From Galbibacter sp. BG1 (GTDB taxonomy: Bacteria; Bacteroidota; Bacteroidia; Flavobacteriales; Flavobacteriaceae): 64,000 nucleotides of DNA. The notes under the pieces were generated by a model. It saw nothing but the letters and a program-made list of their open reading frames with translations, had not been told where the DNA came from and ran no database searches. Shown piece by piece: positions 19,278-26,489 of this stretch (positions are counted from its first letter, which is position 1; every line of letters starts with the position of its first letter). Both the position numbers and the translations under genes were made by a program. The stretch covers positions 1,860,501 through 1,924,500 of the forward strand of contig NZ_CP058364.1 in NCBI RefSeq assembly GCF_013391805.1. The letters are read 5' to 3'.

Positions 19278-19340
19278 ACAAAATATCCTAAAGTTAATTT
19301 AGCTTTAGTTAAGATTTACTGCGGTTAAAGGATATTTTGT
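19278..19340 (+). promoter_or_regulatory. 12 bp perfect inverted repeat in the leader of the glutamate-type dehydrogenase
   Basis: ACAAAATATCCT at 19278-19289 is perfectly complementary to AGGATATTTTGT at 19329-19340. The enclosed 39 nt can form an inner stem (TAAAG/CTTTA). A TATATTTG -7 box lies upstream at 19250-19257, so the structure would be in the RNA leader, ending 15 nt before the ATG. It could hide the ribosome site or be a protein-binding site. It matches no riboswitch class I know. Confidence 0.5.
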
Positions 19341-19355
19341 GATATATACTGATAC

Positions 19356-20582
19356 ATGAAAGAATTATTAAAACAATACGAAAATAAATCTCCTGAGATT
19401 ATTTTTAATTGGAAAGATCCTGAAACTGAAGCAGAAGGATGGACGGTAATTAATTCTTTGCGCGGAGGAGCTGCAGGAGGAGGAACACGAATGCGAGTTG
19501 GTTTGGATGCAAATGAAGTATTGTCGCTGGCAAAAACTATGGAAGTTAAATTTACGGTATCTGGACCAGCTATTGGTGGTGCGAAATCGGGGATTAACTT
19601 CGATCCCAAAGACCCGAGAAAAGAAGGGGTTTTGGAGCGTTGGTACAAAGCCGTTTCCCCACTGCTTAAAAGTTATTATGGAACCGGTGGCGATTTAAAT
19701 GTAGATGAAATCCATGAAGTGATTCCAATTACCGAAAATTGTGGGGTGTGGCATCCTCAAGAAGGTGTTTTTAACGGGCATTTTAAACCTTCGGAAGCAG
19801 ATAAGATTAATAGAATCGGTCAGTTACGCCAAGGTGTAATAAAAGTTTTGGAAAATACCGATTTCTCCCCAGATGTTAAAAGAAAGTATACCGTAGCAGA
19901 TATGATTACCGGTTATGGTGTGGCAGAATCTGTAAAACATTATTACGATATTTACGGAGGAACCGTAAAAGGGAAAAAAGCAATTATACAAGGTTTTGGT
20001 AACGTGGGTGCAGCCGCTGCTTATTATCTTTCCCAAATGGGTGCCTTGATTGTTGGAATTACCGATATTAATGGAGGTGTTATTAATGAAGAAGGGTTCT
20101 CTTTTGCTGAAATAAAATCATTTTTCTTGGCGAAAAAAGGGAATACATTAGATGTTCCTAATATGCTTTCTTTTGATGAGATGAATAAACGTATTTGGAG
20201 TTTGTCGGCAGATATTTTCTTGCCATGTGCAGCATCTCGACTTATTAAAAAAGATCAAATCACTCAGCTTATCGATGCTGGATTGGAAGTGGTTTCCTGT
20301 GGTGCCAATGTTCCTTTTGCAGATAAAGAAATTTTCTTCGGCCCGATTATGGAATATACCGACCAAAGAATAAGCCTTATTCCCGACTTTATATCCAACT
20401 GCGGCATGGCGCGGGTTTTTGCTTATTTCATGGAGCGAAGAACAGAAATGACCGACGAGGCCATTTTTGAAGATACTTCCCGCACTATTAAAAAAGCATT
20501 ACAAAAAGCATATAAGCATAGCGATGAAAAAATAAATATTAGCAGCACTGCTTTCGAAATCGCTTTAAAACAATTAATTTAG
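19356..20582 (+). CDS. Glu/Leu/Phe/Val dehydrogenase family protein
   Basis: NAD(P)-dependent amino-acid dehydrogenase, likely interconverting glutamate (or a branched-chain amino acid) and its oxo-acid. 408 residues. The substrate/catalytic segment is GGAKSGINFDP (74-84), the second acidic/catalytic region is TGGDLNVDEIHEV (110-122), and the Rossmann motif is IQGFGNVGAAAA near 215. The protein diverges from classical hexameric GDH, so substrate is uncertain and no symbol is given. It stands upstream of nhaD with a 27 bp gap, suggesting co-transcription, and has the stem-loop leader described separately. Confidence 0.9.
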   Translation: MKELLKQYENKSPEIIFNWKDPETEAEGWTVINSLRGGAAGGGTRMRVGLDANEVLSLAKTMEVKFTVSGPAIGGAKSGINFDPKDPRKEGVLERWYKAVSPLLKSYYGTGGDLNVDEIHEVIPITENCGVWHPQEGVFNGHFKPSEADKINRIGQLRQGVIKVLENTDFSPDVKRKYTVADMITGYGVAESVKHYYDIYGGTVKGKKAIIQGFGNVGAAAAYYLSQMGALIVGITDINGGVINEEGFSFAEIKSFFLAKKGNTLDVPNMLSFDEMNKRIWSLSADIFLPCAASRLIKKDQITQLIDAGLEVVSCGANVPFADKEIFFGPIMEYTDQRISLIPDFISNCGMARVFAYFMERRTEMTDEAIFEDTSRTIKKALQKAYKHSDEKINISSTAFEIALKQLI

Positions 20583-20609
20583 ACGCAAAATTTATACTAA
20601 CACGATCCT

Positions 20610-21971
20610 ATGGAGACAATTATTATTCTTGTATTCGTTCTTGGTTACCTAGCCATAACATTAGAACACAATTTAAAAATAGATAAACTGATCCCAGCTT
20701 TGGGAATGATGGCCATTTTATGGGCCATAATAGCATTAACGCACATGGATGTGTTTGAGGTTAATACAGAATTAAAAGAACTGGAGTCATCAAGCCTTGA
20801 ATATATTTTATTGCATCACCTTGGAAAAACCGCTGAGATATTGATTTTCCTTATGGGAGCAATGACAATTGTTGAAATAATCGACTATTTCGATGGTTTT
20901 GCAACTATTAAAGGATATATCAATACCAAAAGTAAACGAAGATTACTGTGGATTTTCAGTGTTCTGGCTTTTGTACTTTCCGCTATCATCGATAATTTAA
21001 CCGCCACTATCGTTTTGATTACAATTCTTCAAAAAGTGATCCACGATAGAAACTTACGTTTGTGGTTTGCCGGTCTTATTATTATTGCGGCCAATGCAGG
21101 TGGAGCTTGGTCTCCTATTGGGGATGTTACTACAACCATGCTTTGGATTGGTAAAAAGGTTTCAACGCTTCAACTTGTAGAACACGTATTGGTTCCTTCC
21201 ATTTTCTGTATGGTAGTTCCAACCTTTATTGCTTCTCGATTAAGTGTTTTTAAAGGAGAAATTGAAGGAGGATTTGGAGACGTTGAGCCAAAATCTAAGT
21301 ACGGAAGTATTATGCTTTATTTAGGTTTAGGAATGATCGTATTTGTACCTTTCTTTAAAACACTTACCCATTTGCCCCCGTATGTAGGAATGATGCTTTC
21401 TTTGGCTGTAGTAGCCACTTTTGCTGAAATCTATAGTAATAAAAAGTTTGCAATATCTGGGGTTAATCAAAGTGATGGGGATTATGAAGGACACCATAGT
21501 CCTGTGCACCATTCGCTTTCTAAAATTGAAATGCCTAGCATCTTGTTCTTCTTAGGTATTTTAATGGCAGTAGCAGCATTAGAATCACTAGGAATGTTGT
21601 TCCATTTTGCTGAATCTATGGATGAAAATATGCCGTTCTTAGGAACAGAATCTATGGGTGAAAAAGTATCGGATTTAGTTGTACTTATTTTAGGTGCTGG
21701 TTCTGCTGTAATTGATAACGTGCCTTTAGTAGCAGCTAGTATTGGGATGTTCTCTGTTGGGATGGACGATCCTGTTTGGCACTTCATCGCCTATTCAGCG
21801 GGAACTGGAGGTAGTATGTTAATTATTGGTTCTGCCGCCGGTGTTGTTGCCATGGGAATGGAAAAAATTGACTTTTTCTGGTATTTGAAGAAAATCGGTT
21901 GGTTGGCTTTGATTGGTTTCCTTTCTGGAGCAGGGGTTTTCATGTTAATTAGAAATTTTATACTTAATTAA
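20610..21971 (+). CDS. nhaD: Na+/H+ antiporter, NhaD family
   Basis: Polytopic ion-transporter-superfamily antiporter exchanging Na+ for H+, typical of marine bacteria. 453 residues with about eleven hydrophobic segments. Conserved intramembrane motifs are SAIIDNLTATIV and AGGAWSPIGDVTTTMLW in the first half, and AVIDNVPLVAAS and GTGGSMLIIGSAAGV in the second, i.e. the two inverted repeats with discontinuous helices. It lies 27 nt after the dehydrogenase gene. Confidence 0.93.
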   Translation: METIIILVFVLGYLAITLEHNLKIDKLIPALGMMAILWAIIALTHMDVFEVNTELKELESSSLEYILLHHLGKTAEILIFLMGAMTIVEIIDYFDGFATIKGYINTKSKRRLLWIFSVLAFVLSAIIDNLTATIVLITILQKVIHDRNLRLWFAGLIIIAANAGGAWSPIGDVTTTMLWIGKKVSTLQLVEHVLVPSIFCMVVPTFIASRLSVFKGEIEGGFGDVEPKSKYGSIMLYLGLGMIVFVPFFKTLTHLPPYVGMMLSLAVVATFAEIYSNKKFAISGVNQSDGDYEGHHSPVHHSLSKIEMPSILFFLGILMAVAALESLGMLFHFAESMDENMPFLGTESMGEKVSDLVVLILGAGSAVIDNVPLVAASIGMFSVGMDDPVWHFIAYSAGTGGSMLIIGSAAGVVAMGMEKIDFFWYLKKIGWLALIGFLSGAGVFMLIRNFILN

Positions 21972-22029
21972 TAATTTTTAATTCAATACATCGTTATTAA
22001 CCATAACCTAATACGCTAAACAATAATAT

Positions 22030-22719
22030 ATGATATTATTTCAAGAAGCAACCCAAGAGGTGGCTGAGGAGGCTCTTTCCGAAGAAAAAACACTTTCGGT
22101 CATAGATCTAATTGTTAATGGTGGTGCAGGAAGCATCATAATTATAGGAATTCTTTTTGTACTGCTTTTTGTGGCCTTGTACATTTATTTTGAACGTACA
22201 TTTGCTATTAAGGCAGCTTCAAAAATCGATAAAAATTTTATGCTTCAAATTAGGGACCATGTCTCAAACGGAAAATTGGAAGCCGCAAAAATACTTTGTG
22301 CCCAAACCGATTCTCCTGTAGCACGATTAACAGAAAAGGGAATCTCCAGAATAGGGAAACCTTTGGAAGATATCAATAAAGCTATAGAAAATGCCGGGAC
22401 ACTGGAGGTTTATAAGCTAGAGAAGAATGTAAGTATCTTGGCAACAGTTGCCGGAGCTGCTCCTATGATTGGTTTCTTGGGGACGGTAATCGGGATGATT
22501 ATTGCATTTCACCAAATGGCTACCAGTGGAGGGCAAGCAGAAATGGGACAATTGGCAAGTGGTATTTATACCGCAATGACTACTACAGTTGCAGGTTTGG
22601 TTGTTGGTATTATAGCCTATATTGGTTATAATCATTTAGTGGTGCGTACCGATAAGGTGGTACACAATATGGAAGCGAATGCCGTGGAGTTCTTAGATCT
22701 TCTGGATGAACCAATGTAG
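22030..22719 (+). CDS. exbB: MotA/TolQ/ExbB proton channel family protein
   Basis: Inner-membrane proton channel of the TonB (or Tol) energising complex. The 229-residue product has one N-terminal membrane segment (about 35-57) and two in the C-terminal half with the family motifs GAAPMIGFLGTVIGM and the Thr-rich GIYTAMTTTVAGLVVG. The short N-terminal region begins with an acidic tail. It is first in the order exbB-exbD-tonB-folC. A perfect 12 bp hairpin separates it from exbD. ExbB and TolQ are hard to tell apart; the adjacent TonB-like gene favours ExbB. Confidence 0.9.
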   Translation: MILFQEATQEVAEEALSEEKTLSVIDLIVNGGAGSIIIIGILFVLLFVALYIYFERTFAIKAASKIDKNFMLQIRDHVSNGKLEAAKILCAQTDSPVARLTEKGISRIGKPLEDINKAIENAGTLEVYKLEKNVSILATVAGAAPMIGFLGTVIGMIIAFHQMATSGGQAEMGQLASGIYTAMTTTVAGLVVGIIAYIGYNHLVVRTDKVVHNMEANAVEFLDLLDEPM

Positions 22720-22750
22720 TCGCTTGTCGACCGCAATGCAAAACTTTATA

Positions 22751-22782
22751 AAACAGAAAACCTTATTTTAGGTTTTCTGTTT
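22751..22782 (+). terminator. Hairpin between exbB and exbD (partial terminator or RNA processing site)
   Basis: AAACAGAAAACC/GGTTTTCTGTTT, a perfect 12 bp stem with an 8 nt loop, followed by TCTCTC rather than a clean T-run. It lies 32 nt after the exbB stop and 29 nt before exbD, so it may cut distal transcription to set an excess of ExbB. Confidence 0.6.
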
Positions 22783-22811
22783 CTCTCTAAAAACACTAAA
22801 TTTTATAGTAA

Positions 22812-23198
22812 ATGAAATTAAAAGGAAGAAACAAAGTGTCGCCGGAATTCAGTATGAGTTCCATGACAGATATTGTTTTTCTGCTCTTGGTGTTCTTTAT
22901 GCTTACCTCAAATACGCCCAATGCACTCGATTTACTTTTACCTAAAGCAAAAGGAAAATCTACCAATACTCAAAATGTATCTGTAAGTATCAATAAAGAT
23001 CTGGACGTGTATGTCGATAACGTAAAGGTTAAACCGGAGTTCGTAGAGACAGAATTAAAAAGAAGACTAAAAGATGTAGAAAAGCCAACCATAATATTAA
23101 GGGCAGAGAAAAGCGTTCCTATAGATAACGCTGTTAATATAATGGATATAGCCAACCAGAATAACTATAAAGTAATTTTAGCTGTTAGACCGAAATAG
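22812..23198 (+). CDS. exbD: Biopolymer transporter ExbD/TolR family protein
   Basis: 128 residues: short cytoplasmic tail, one membrane helix (about 16-36) with the proton-path Asp in SMTDIVFLLLVFFMLTS, and a periplasmic domain ending ILAVRPK. It works with ExbB and TonB to couple the proton motive force to outer-membrane transport. The stop is 1 nt before the TonB start, so the genes are tightly coupled. Confidence 0.95.
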   Translation: MKLKGRNKVSPEFSMSSMTDIVFLLLVFFMLTSNTPNALDLLLPKAKGKSTNTQNVSVSINKDLDVYVDNVKVKPEFVETELKRRLKDVEKPTIILRAEKSVPIDNAVNIMDIANQNNYKVILAVRPK

Positions 23199-23199
23199 T

Positions 23200-24093
23200 A
23201 TGTCGCTACTAGATACAAGACATAAAAAAAAGTCGTTTACAGTAACAACCGTTCTGTTGTCGATACTGCTATTCCTCATGTTTTATATCGGACTCTCATA
23301 TTTGGATCCGCCTTTGGAAAGTGGGATCTCTGTGAATTTCGGTACCACTAACTACGGAAGCGGAAATGTTCAACCCAAAGAGAAAATAAAAAGTACTCCC
23401 GTTAAGCAGCCCGAAGTTAAGGAAACCCCGGTGGAGGAAATTCCAAAACCAACGACGCCAACCGAAACTGCTCAAACCAAATCAGAAGATGTGGTTACGC
23501 AGGATAACGAAGAATCGGTGGTAATCAAGAAAAAGAAGGAAGCCGAAGCTAAAAAGAAAGCAGAAGAGGAAGCAAAACGAAAAGCCCAGGCAGAAGCCGA
23601 GCGTAAAGAAAGAGAGCGAAAAGCCGAAGAAGAGCGGGTTCGAAAAGAGCAAGAGGCGAAGAAGAAAAACCTTGATAATTTAATTGGCGGACTCAATAGC
23701 TCCGAGGGTACTGCAACGGGAGGAGAAGGAAACGACAACCGCGCAGGCGATAAAGGTCAGCCCGATGGCGATCCCTATGCAACTAGTTACTACGGTGGCA
23801 GTGGAAGTGGTTCTGGTGGTGTGGGTTACGGACTTAATGGCCGTAATCTGGTTGCAGGAAACAAATTCGTTCAAGATTGTAATGAATCTGGTACGGTAGT
23901 GGTGCAAATTGAGGTAGATCGCTCTGGTAAGGTTATAAATGCGACTCCAGGTGTAAAGGGTACCACTAATGCTGCCAAGTGTTTATTGGATGCAGCCAGT
24001 AAAACGGCAAGATCTTACAAATGGAATTCAGATCCCAATGCCCCATCAAGGCAAATAGGTTTTATCGTGGTTAATTTTAAACTCGGTGAGTAA
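23200..24093 (+). CDS. TonB-like energy transducer
   Basis: 297 residues with one N-terminal membrane anchor (about 16-38). A Pro/Lys/Glu linker (60-115) leads into a long Ala/Lys/Glu/Arg-rich helical region (115-165) and a Gly/Ser-rich segment. The C-terminal TonB/TolA-like domain includes GTVVVQIEVDRSGKV and IGFIVVNFKL. The A/K/E/R helix resembles TolA domain II, so it could span the periplasm to a receptor. It overlaps the folC start by 8 nt. The match to TonB over TolA is judged from the C-terminal motif and is not absolute. Confidence 0.88.
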   Translation: MSLLDTRHKKKSFTVTTVLLSILLFLMFYIGLSYLDPPLESGISVNFGTTNYGSGNVQPKEKIKSTPVKQPEVKETPVEEIPKPTTPTETAQTKSEDVVTQDNEESVVIKKKKEAEAKKKAEEEAKRKAQAEAERKERERKAEEERVRKEQEAKKKNLDNLIGGLNSSEGTATGGEGNDNRAGDKGQPDGDPYATSYYGGSGSGSGGVGYGLNGRNLVAGNKFVQDCNESGTVVVQIEVDRSGKVINATPGVKGTTNAAKCLLDAASKTARSYKWNSDPNAPSRQIGFIVVNFKLGE

Positions 24094-25306
24094 TTCAAGA
24101 GCATACGAACAAACCCTAGAATGGATGTTTGGAAGGTTGCCCATGTATCAAAAACAAGGGCAATCTGCTTTTAAACCCAAGTTGACTAATACTATTCTAT
24201 TGGCAGAACATCTTCAAAACCCCGAAAATAATTTTAAATCCATTCATGTAGCCGGAACCAATGGCAAAGGTTCTACCAGCCATATGATGGCTTCTGTGCT
24301 TCAAGAAGCAGGTTATAAAGTGGGCTTGTACACTTCTCCACATTTAAAGGATTTTCGGGAGCGTATTAAAATTGATGGTAAAGAAATATCAGAAGAATTT
24401 GTGGTGAATTTCATTGCAGAAAATAAGCCGTTTTTTGAAACTCATGAACTTTCCTTTTTTGAAATGACCGTTGGGATGGCATTTCAGTATTTTTCTGAAG
24501 AAAAAGTAGATATCGCTATTGTTGAAGTAGGTCTTGGCGGGCGTTTCGATTCTACGAATATAATTACCCCAGAAATTTCTGTAATAACCAATATTGGTTT
24601 CGATCACACCGATTTTTTAGGGGATACATTGGGGAAAATAGCATGGGAAAAGGGCGGGATTATAAAACCTAACGTACCCGTAGTGATAAGTGAATATCAT
24701 GAAGAAACATTCCCCGTTTTTCAAAAAATCGCAATAGAAAAACAGGCAAGCATGAGCCTAGCTTCCAAATTGGAACTAAATTACAAAAGCGATTTGCTAG
24801 GTGATTACCAAGTAAATAATATAAAAGCTGTTGTGGCCACGCTAAAGGAGTTAAAAGGTTTTAAGGTTTCAGAAGAAAATATAATTAACGGACTTCAAAA
24901 TACGGTAAAAAATACGGGTTTGATGGGGCGTTGGCAACAGCTAGGCGAACATCCCACCATAATTTGCGACACTGCACATAATAAGGAAGGCCTTTCTATT
25001 GTTATGAAGCAGCTTTCCAAACAGGATTTTATTAGGTTACATATGGTCTTAGGGTTCGTAAAGGACAAAAAGCTAGAAGATATTGTTCCCATTTTACCAA
25101 AAAATGCATTGTATTACTTTTGTAGTCCAAATATTTCTCGCGGCTTAAATGCGGAAATACTAAAGGAAAAAGCTAAAGAAAACGGTTTGATCGGAGCGGT
25201 ATTCAGTTCAGTTTCAGAAGCTTTAGAAGCGGCTCGAAATGCAGCCAATGAAGACGATTTTATTTACGTTGGAGGCAGTACCTTTGTGGTTGCGGAGGTG
25301 GTTTAA
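24086..25306 (+). CDS. folC: Bifunctional folylpolyglutamate/dihydrofolate synthase
   Basis: Adds glutamate to dihydropteroate and folates (Mur-ligase family). 406 residues with the ATP loop VAGTNGKGSTSHM (55-67), the TSPHLKDFRERI segment, DIAIVEVGLGGRFDSTN, and the ligase motif TNIGFDHTDFLG. The start is a GTG at 24086 overlapping the TonB gene by 8 nt. The next in-frame ATG (24122) would remove the conserved YEQTLEWMF start, so GTG is preferred. The exb-tonB-folC order is an operon by spacing. Confidence 0.95.
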   Translation: MSNSRAYEQTLEWMFGRLPMYQKQGQSAFKPKLTNTILLAEHLQNPENNFKSIHVAGTNGKGSTSHMMASVLQEAGYKVGLYTSPHLKDFRERIKIDGKEISEEFVVNFIAENKPFFETHELSFFEMTVGMAFQYFSEEKVDIAIVEVGLGGRFDSTNIITPEISVITNIGFDHTDFLGDTLGKIAWEKGGIIKPNVPVVISEYHEETFPVFQKIAIEKQASMSLASKLELNYKSDLLGDYQVNNIKAVVATLKELKGFKVSEENIINGLQNTVKNTGLMGRWQQLGEHPTIICDTAHNKEGLSIVMKQLSKQDFIRLHMVLGFVKDKKLEDIVPILPKNALYYFCSPNISRGLNAEILKEKAKENGLIGAVFSSVSEALEAARNAANEDDFIYVGGSTFVVAEVV

Positions 25307-25322
25307 ATTTTTTATTTTTTTC

Positions 25323-25353
25323 TTTGCTGAAATGAAAAACTGTTCTATATTTG
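25323..25353 (+). promoter_or_regulatory. Promoter of the tRNA-Val pair
   Basis: TTTG at 25323-25326, 19 bp spacer, TATATTTG at 25346-25353. Both boxes and the spacing are identical to those of the tRNA-Thr promoter; the start would be about 15 nt before the first tRNA. Confidence 0.78.
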
Positions 25354-25375
25354 CAACCGCAATCAAGCAGATGAA

Positions 25376-25450
25376 GGGCGATTAGCTCAGTTGGTTCAGA
25401 GCACCTGCCTTACAAGCAGGGGGTCACTGGTTCGAATCCAGTATCGCCCA
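25376..25450 (+). tRNA. tRNA-Val (anticodon TAC), copy 1
   Basis: 75 nt cloverleaf: acceptor GGGCGAT/ATCGCCC, anticodon stem CCTGC/GCAGG closing loop CTTACAA (anticodon TAC), T-arm CTGG-TTCGAAT-CCAG, discriminator A. A genomic CCA follows directly at 25451-25453, unlike copy 2. A terminator follows 11 nt after the discriminator. Confidence 0.97.
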
Positions 25451-25460
25451 CCAATTTTGA

Positions 25461-25486
25461 GACTTCCTTAGCGGAAGTCTTTTTTT
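25461..25486 (+). terminator. Terminator between the tRNA-Val copies
   Basis: Stem GACTTCC/GGAAGTC, 5 nt loop, run of seven T. No consensus promoter is visible before copy 2, so read-through or a weak promoter must serve it. Confidence 0.82.
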
Positions 25487-25519
25487 ATAAAAATCTTTCA
25501 TTTATTTGATGCGTTTTAG

Positions 25520-25594
25520 GGGCGATTAGCTCAGTTGGTTCAGAGCACCTGCCTTACAAGCAGGGGGTCACTGGTTCGAATCCAGTATCGCCCA
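25520..25594 (+). tRNA. tRNA-Val (anticodon TAC), copy 2
   Basis: Identical in sequence to copy 1 over the 75 nt but followed by CAA instead of CCA, so CCA must be added enzymatically. The duplicated unit seems recent for the tRNA itself, while the flanks differ. Confidence 0.97.
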
Positions 25595-25605
25595 CAACAA
25601 GCAGT

Positions 25606-25642
25606 GAACCGGCATTTGTAAAAATGTCGGTTTCTTTGTTTT
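25606..25642 (+). terminator. Terminator after tRNA-Val copy 2
   Basis: Imperfect stem GAACCGGCATTT/AAATGTCGGTTTC with G-U pairs, then a T-rich run (TTTGTTTTTT). Confidence 0.75.
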
Positions 25643-25743
25643 TTAAAACGCCAAGTTGGCTTGAGCGTTTGAAGAATACAAAGAAACAATCACTTTAGTG
25701 CATTAAGGTTTGCTATTTGCAGGCATGCGCGGAATGGAGATTT

Positions 25744-25765
25744 AATCCAGTATCGCCCACAACAA
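25744..25765 (+). repeat. Stray copy of the tRNA-Val 3' end
   Basis: These 22 nt, ending TATCGCCCACAACAA, are identical to 25579-25600 (the last 16 nt of tRNA-Val copy 2 plus six flanking bases). No cloverleaf precedes them. A strong terminator follows, so the arrangement copies the '3' end plus terminator' unit seen after tRNA-Thr. The intervening 25643-25743 holds another small hairpin (25646-25670) and no gene. Confidence 0.88.
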
Positions 25766-25766
25766 C

Positions 25767-25796
25767 AAGCCATTCAAGAAATTGAGTGGCTTTTTT
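25767..25796 (+). terminator. Terminator following the tRNA-Val 3' end fragment
   Basis: Perfect 11 bp stem AAGCCATTCAA/TTGAGTGGCTT (one G-T pair) with GAAA tetraloop and six T. It overlaps the extended 5' end of the next ORF. Confidence 0.88.
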
Positions 25797-25808
25797 CATT
25801 TAAAAAAT

Positions 25809-26438
25809 ATGGATCAGTCGAAAAAAGAAGAGTTTTGGAATGCCTTAACCCATGGTATTGGGGCGCTTCTCAGTATGGTAGGACTTGTCTATTTGCTTCA
25901 ACAGGACAGTCATAAAACGGCATATAGCACCTTAAGTATTTGGATTTACGGACTCTCTGCTTTTCTATTGTTCTCCATTTCTACCGTTTATCATGCAGTA
26001 ACAAATATTGGTAAAAAAACTTTCCTCCGGAAGTTAGATCATATCAGCATCTATTTTTTAATTGCTGGAACGTACACCCCGGTATGTTTAATATCCTTAG
26101 AAAGTGGGTCTGGCTGGAGCTTCTTCTGGACTGTTTGGGGAATTGCAGCGGTGGGACTTATATTAAAGTTGTTTTTTACGGGAAAATTTGAATACCTCTC
26201 CCTTTTATTATATCTGGCCATGGGTTGGCTTATAGTATTTGATGTGAAAAATTTAATGGCGGCACTCTCCAAACCAGAACTATTGTATTTGGTGATGGGA
26301 GGTTTATTTTACACCATCGGCATTGTCTTTTACGCCATTAAAAAAATTCCTTATCACCATGTTATCTGGCATTTTTTTGTTTTAGGCGGTGCTATAAGTC
26401 ATTATTTTATGGTGCTGAGTTTGGTTCTGAACTTTTAA
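25809..26438 (+). CDS. Hemolysin III family membrane protein (PAQR-like)
   Basis: Seven-TM protein of the hemolysin III/YqfA/PAQR superfamily, members of which are thought to be zinc-dependent membrane hydrolases affecting lipid homeostasis. 210 residues from ATG 25809. The open frame extends to a TTG at 25782, but that lies in a terminator stem, so the ATG starting MDQSKKEEF is preferred. Family motifs: FWNALTHGIGAL at the first helix, STVYHA and RKLDHISIYFLIAGTYTP in the middle, and HHVIWHFFVLGG near the end. The conserved His residues are candidate metal ligands. Toxicity should not be assumed from the name. Confidence 0.9.
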   Translation: MDQSKKEEFWNALTHGIGALLSMVGLVYLLQQDSHKTAYSTLSIWIYGLSAFLLFSISTVYHAVTNIGKKTFLRKLDHISIYFLIAGTYTPVCLISLESGSGWSFFWTVWGIAAVGLILKLFFTGKFEYLSLLLYLAMGWLIVFDVKNLMAALSKPELLYLVMGGLFYTIGIVFYAIKKIPYHHVIWHFFVLGGAISHYFMVLSLVLNF

Positions 26439-26489
26439 GGTTAGTTTTAGAATTTGTTTTATAACCATCTGCTAAATTTATTGATGAAA

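Noticed and set aside
25520-25796. attL/attR of a mobile element in tRNA-Val
   Set aside because: The tRNA end is repeated, but only ~150 bp separate the copies and they hold terminators, no integrase or cargo. A decayed scar cannot be excluded, so it is reported as a repeat only.
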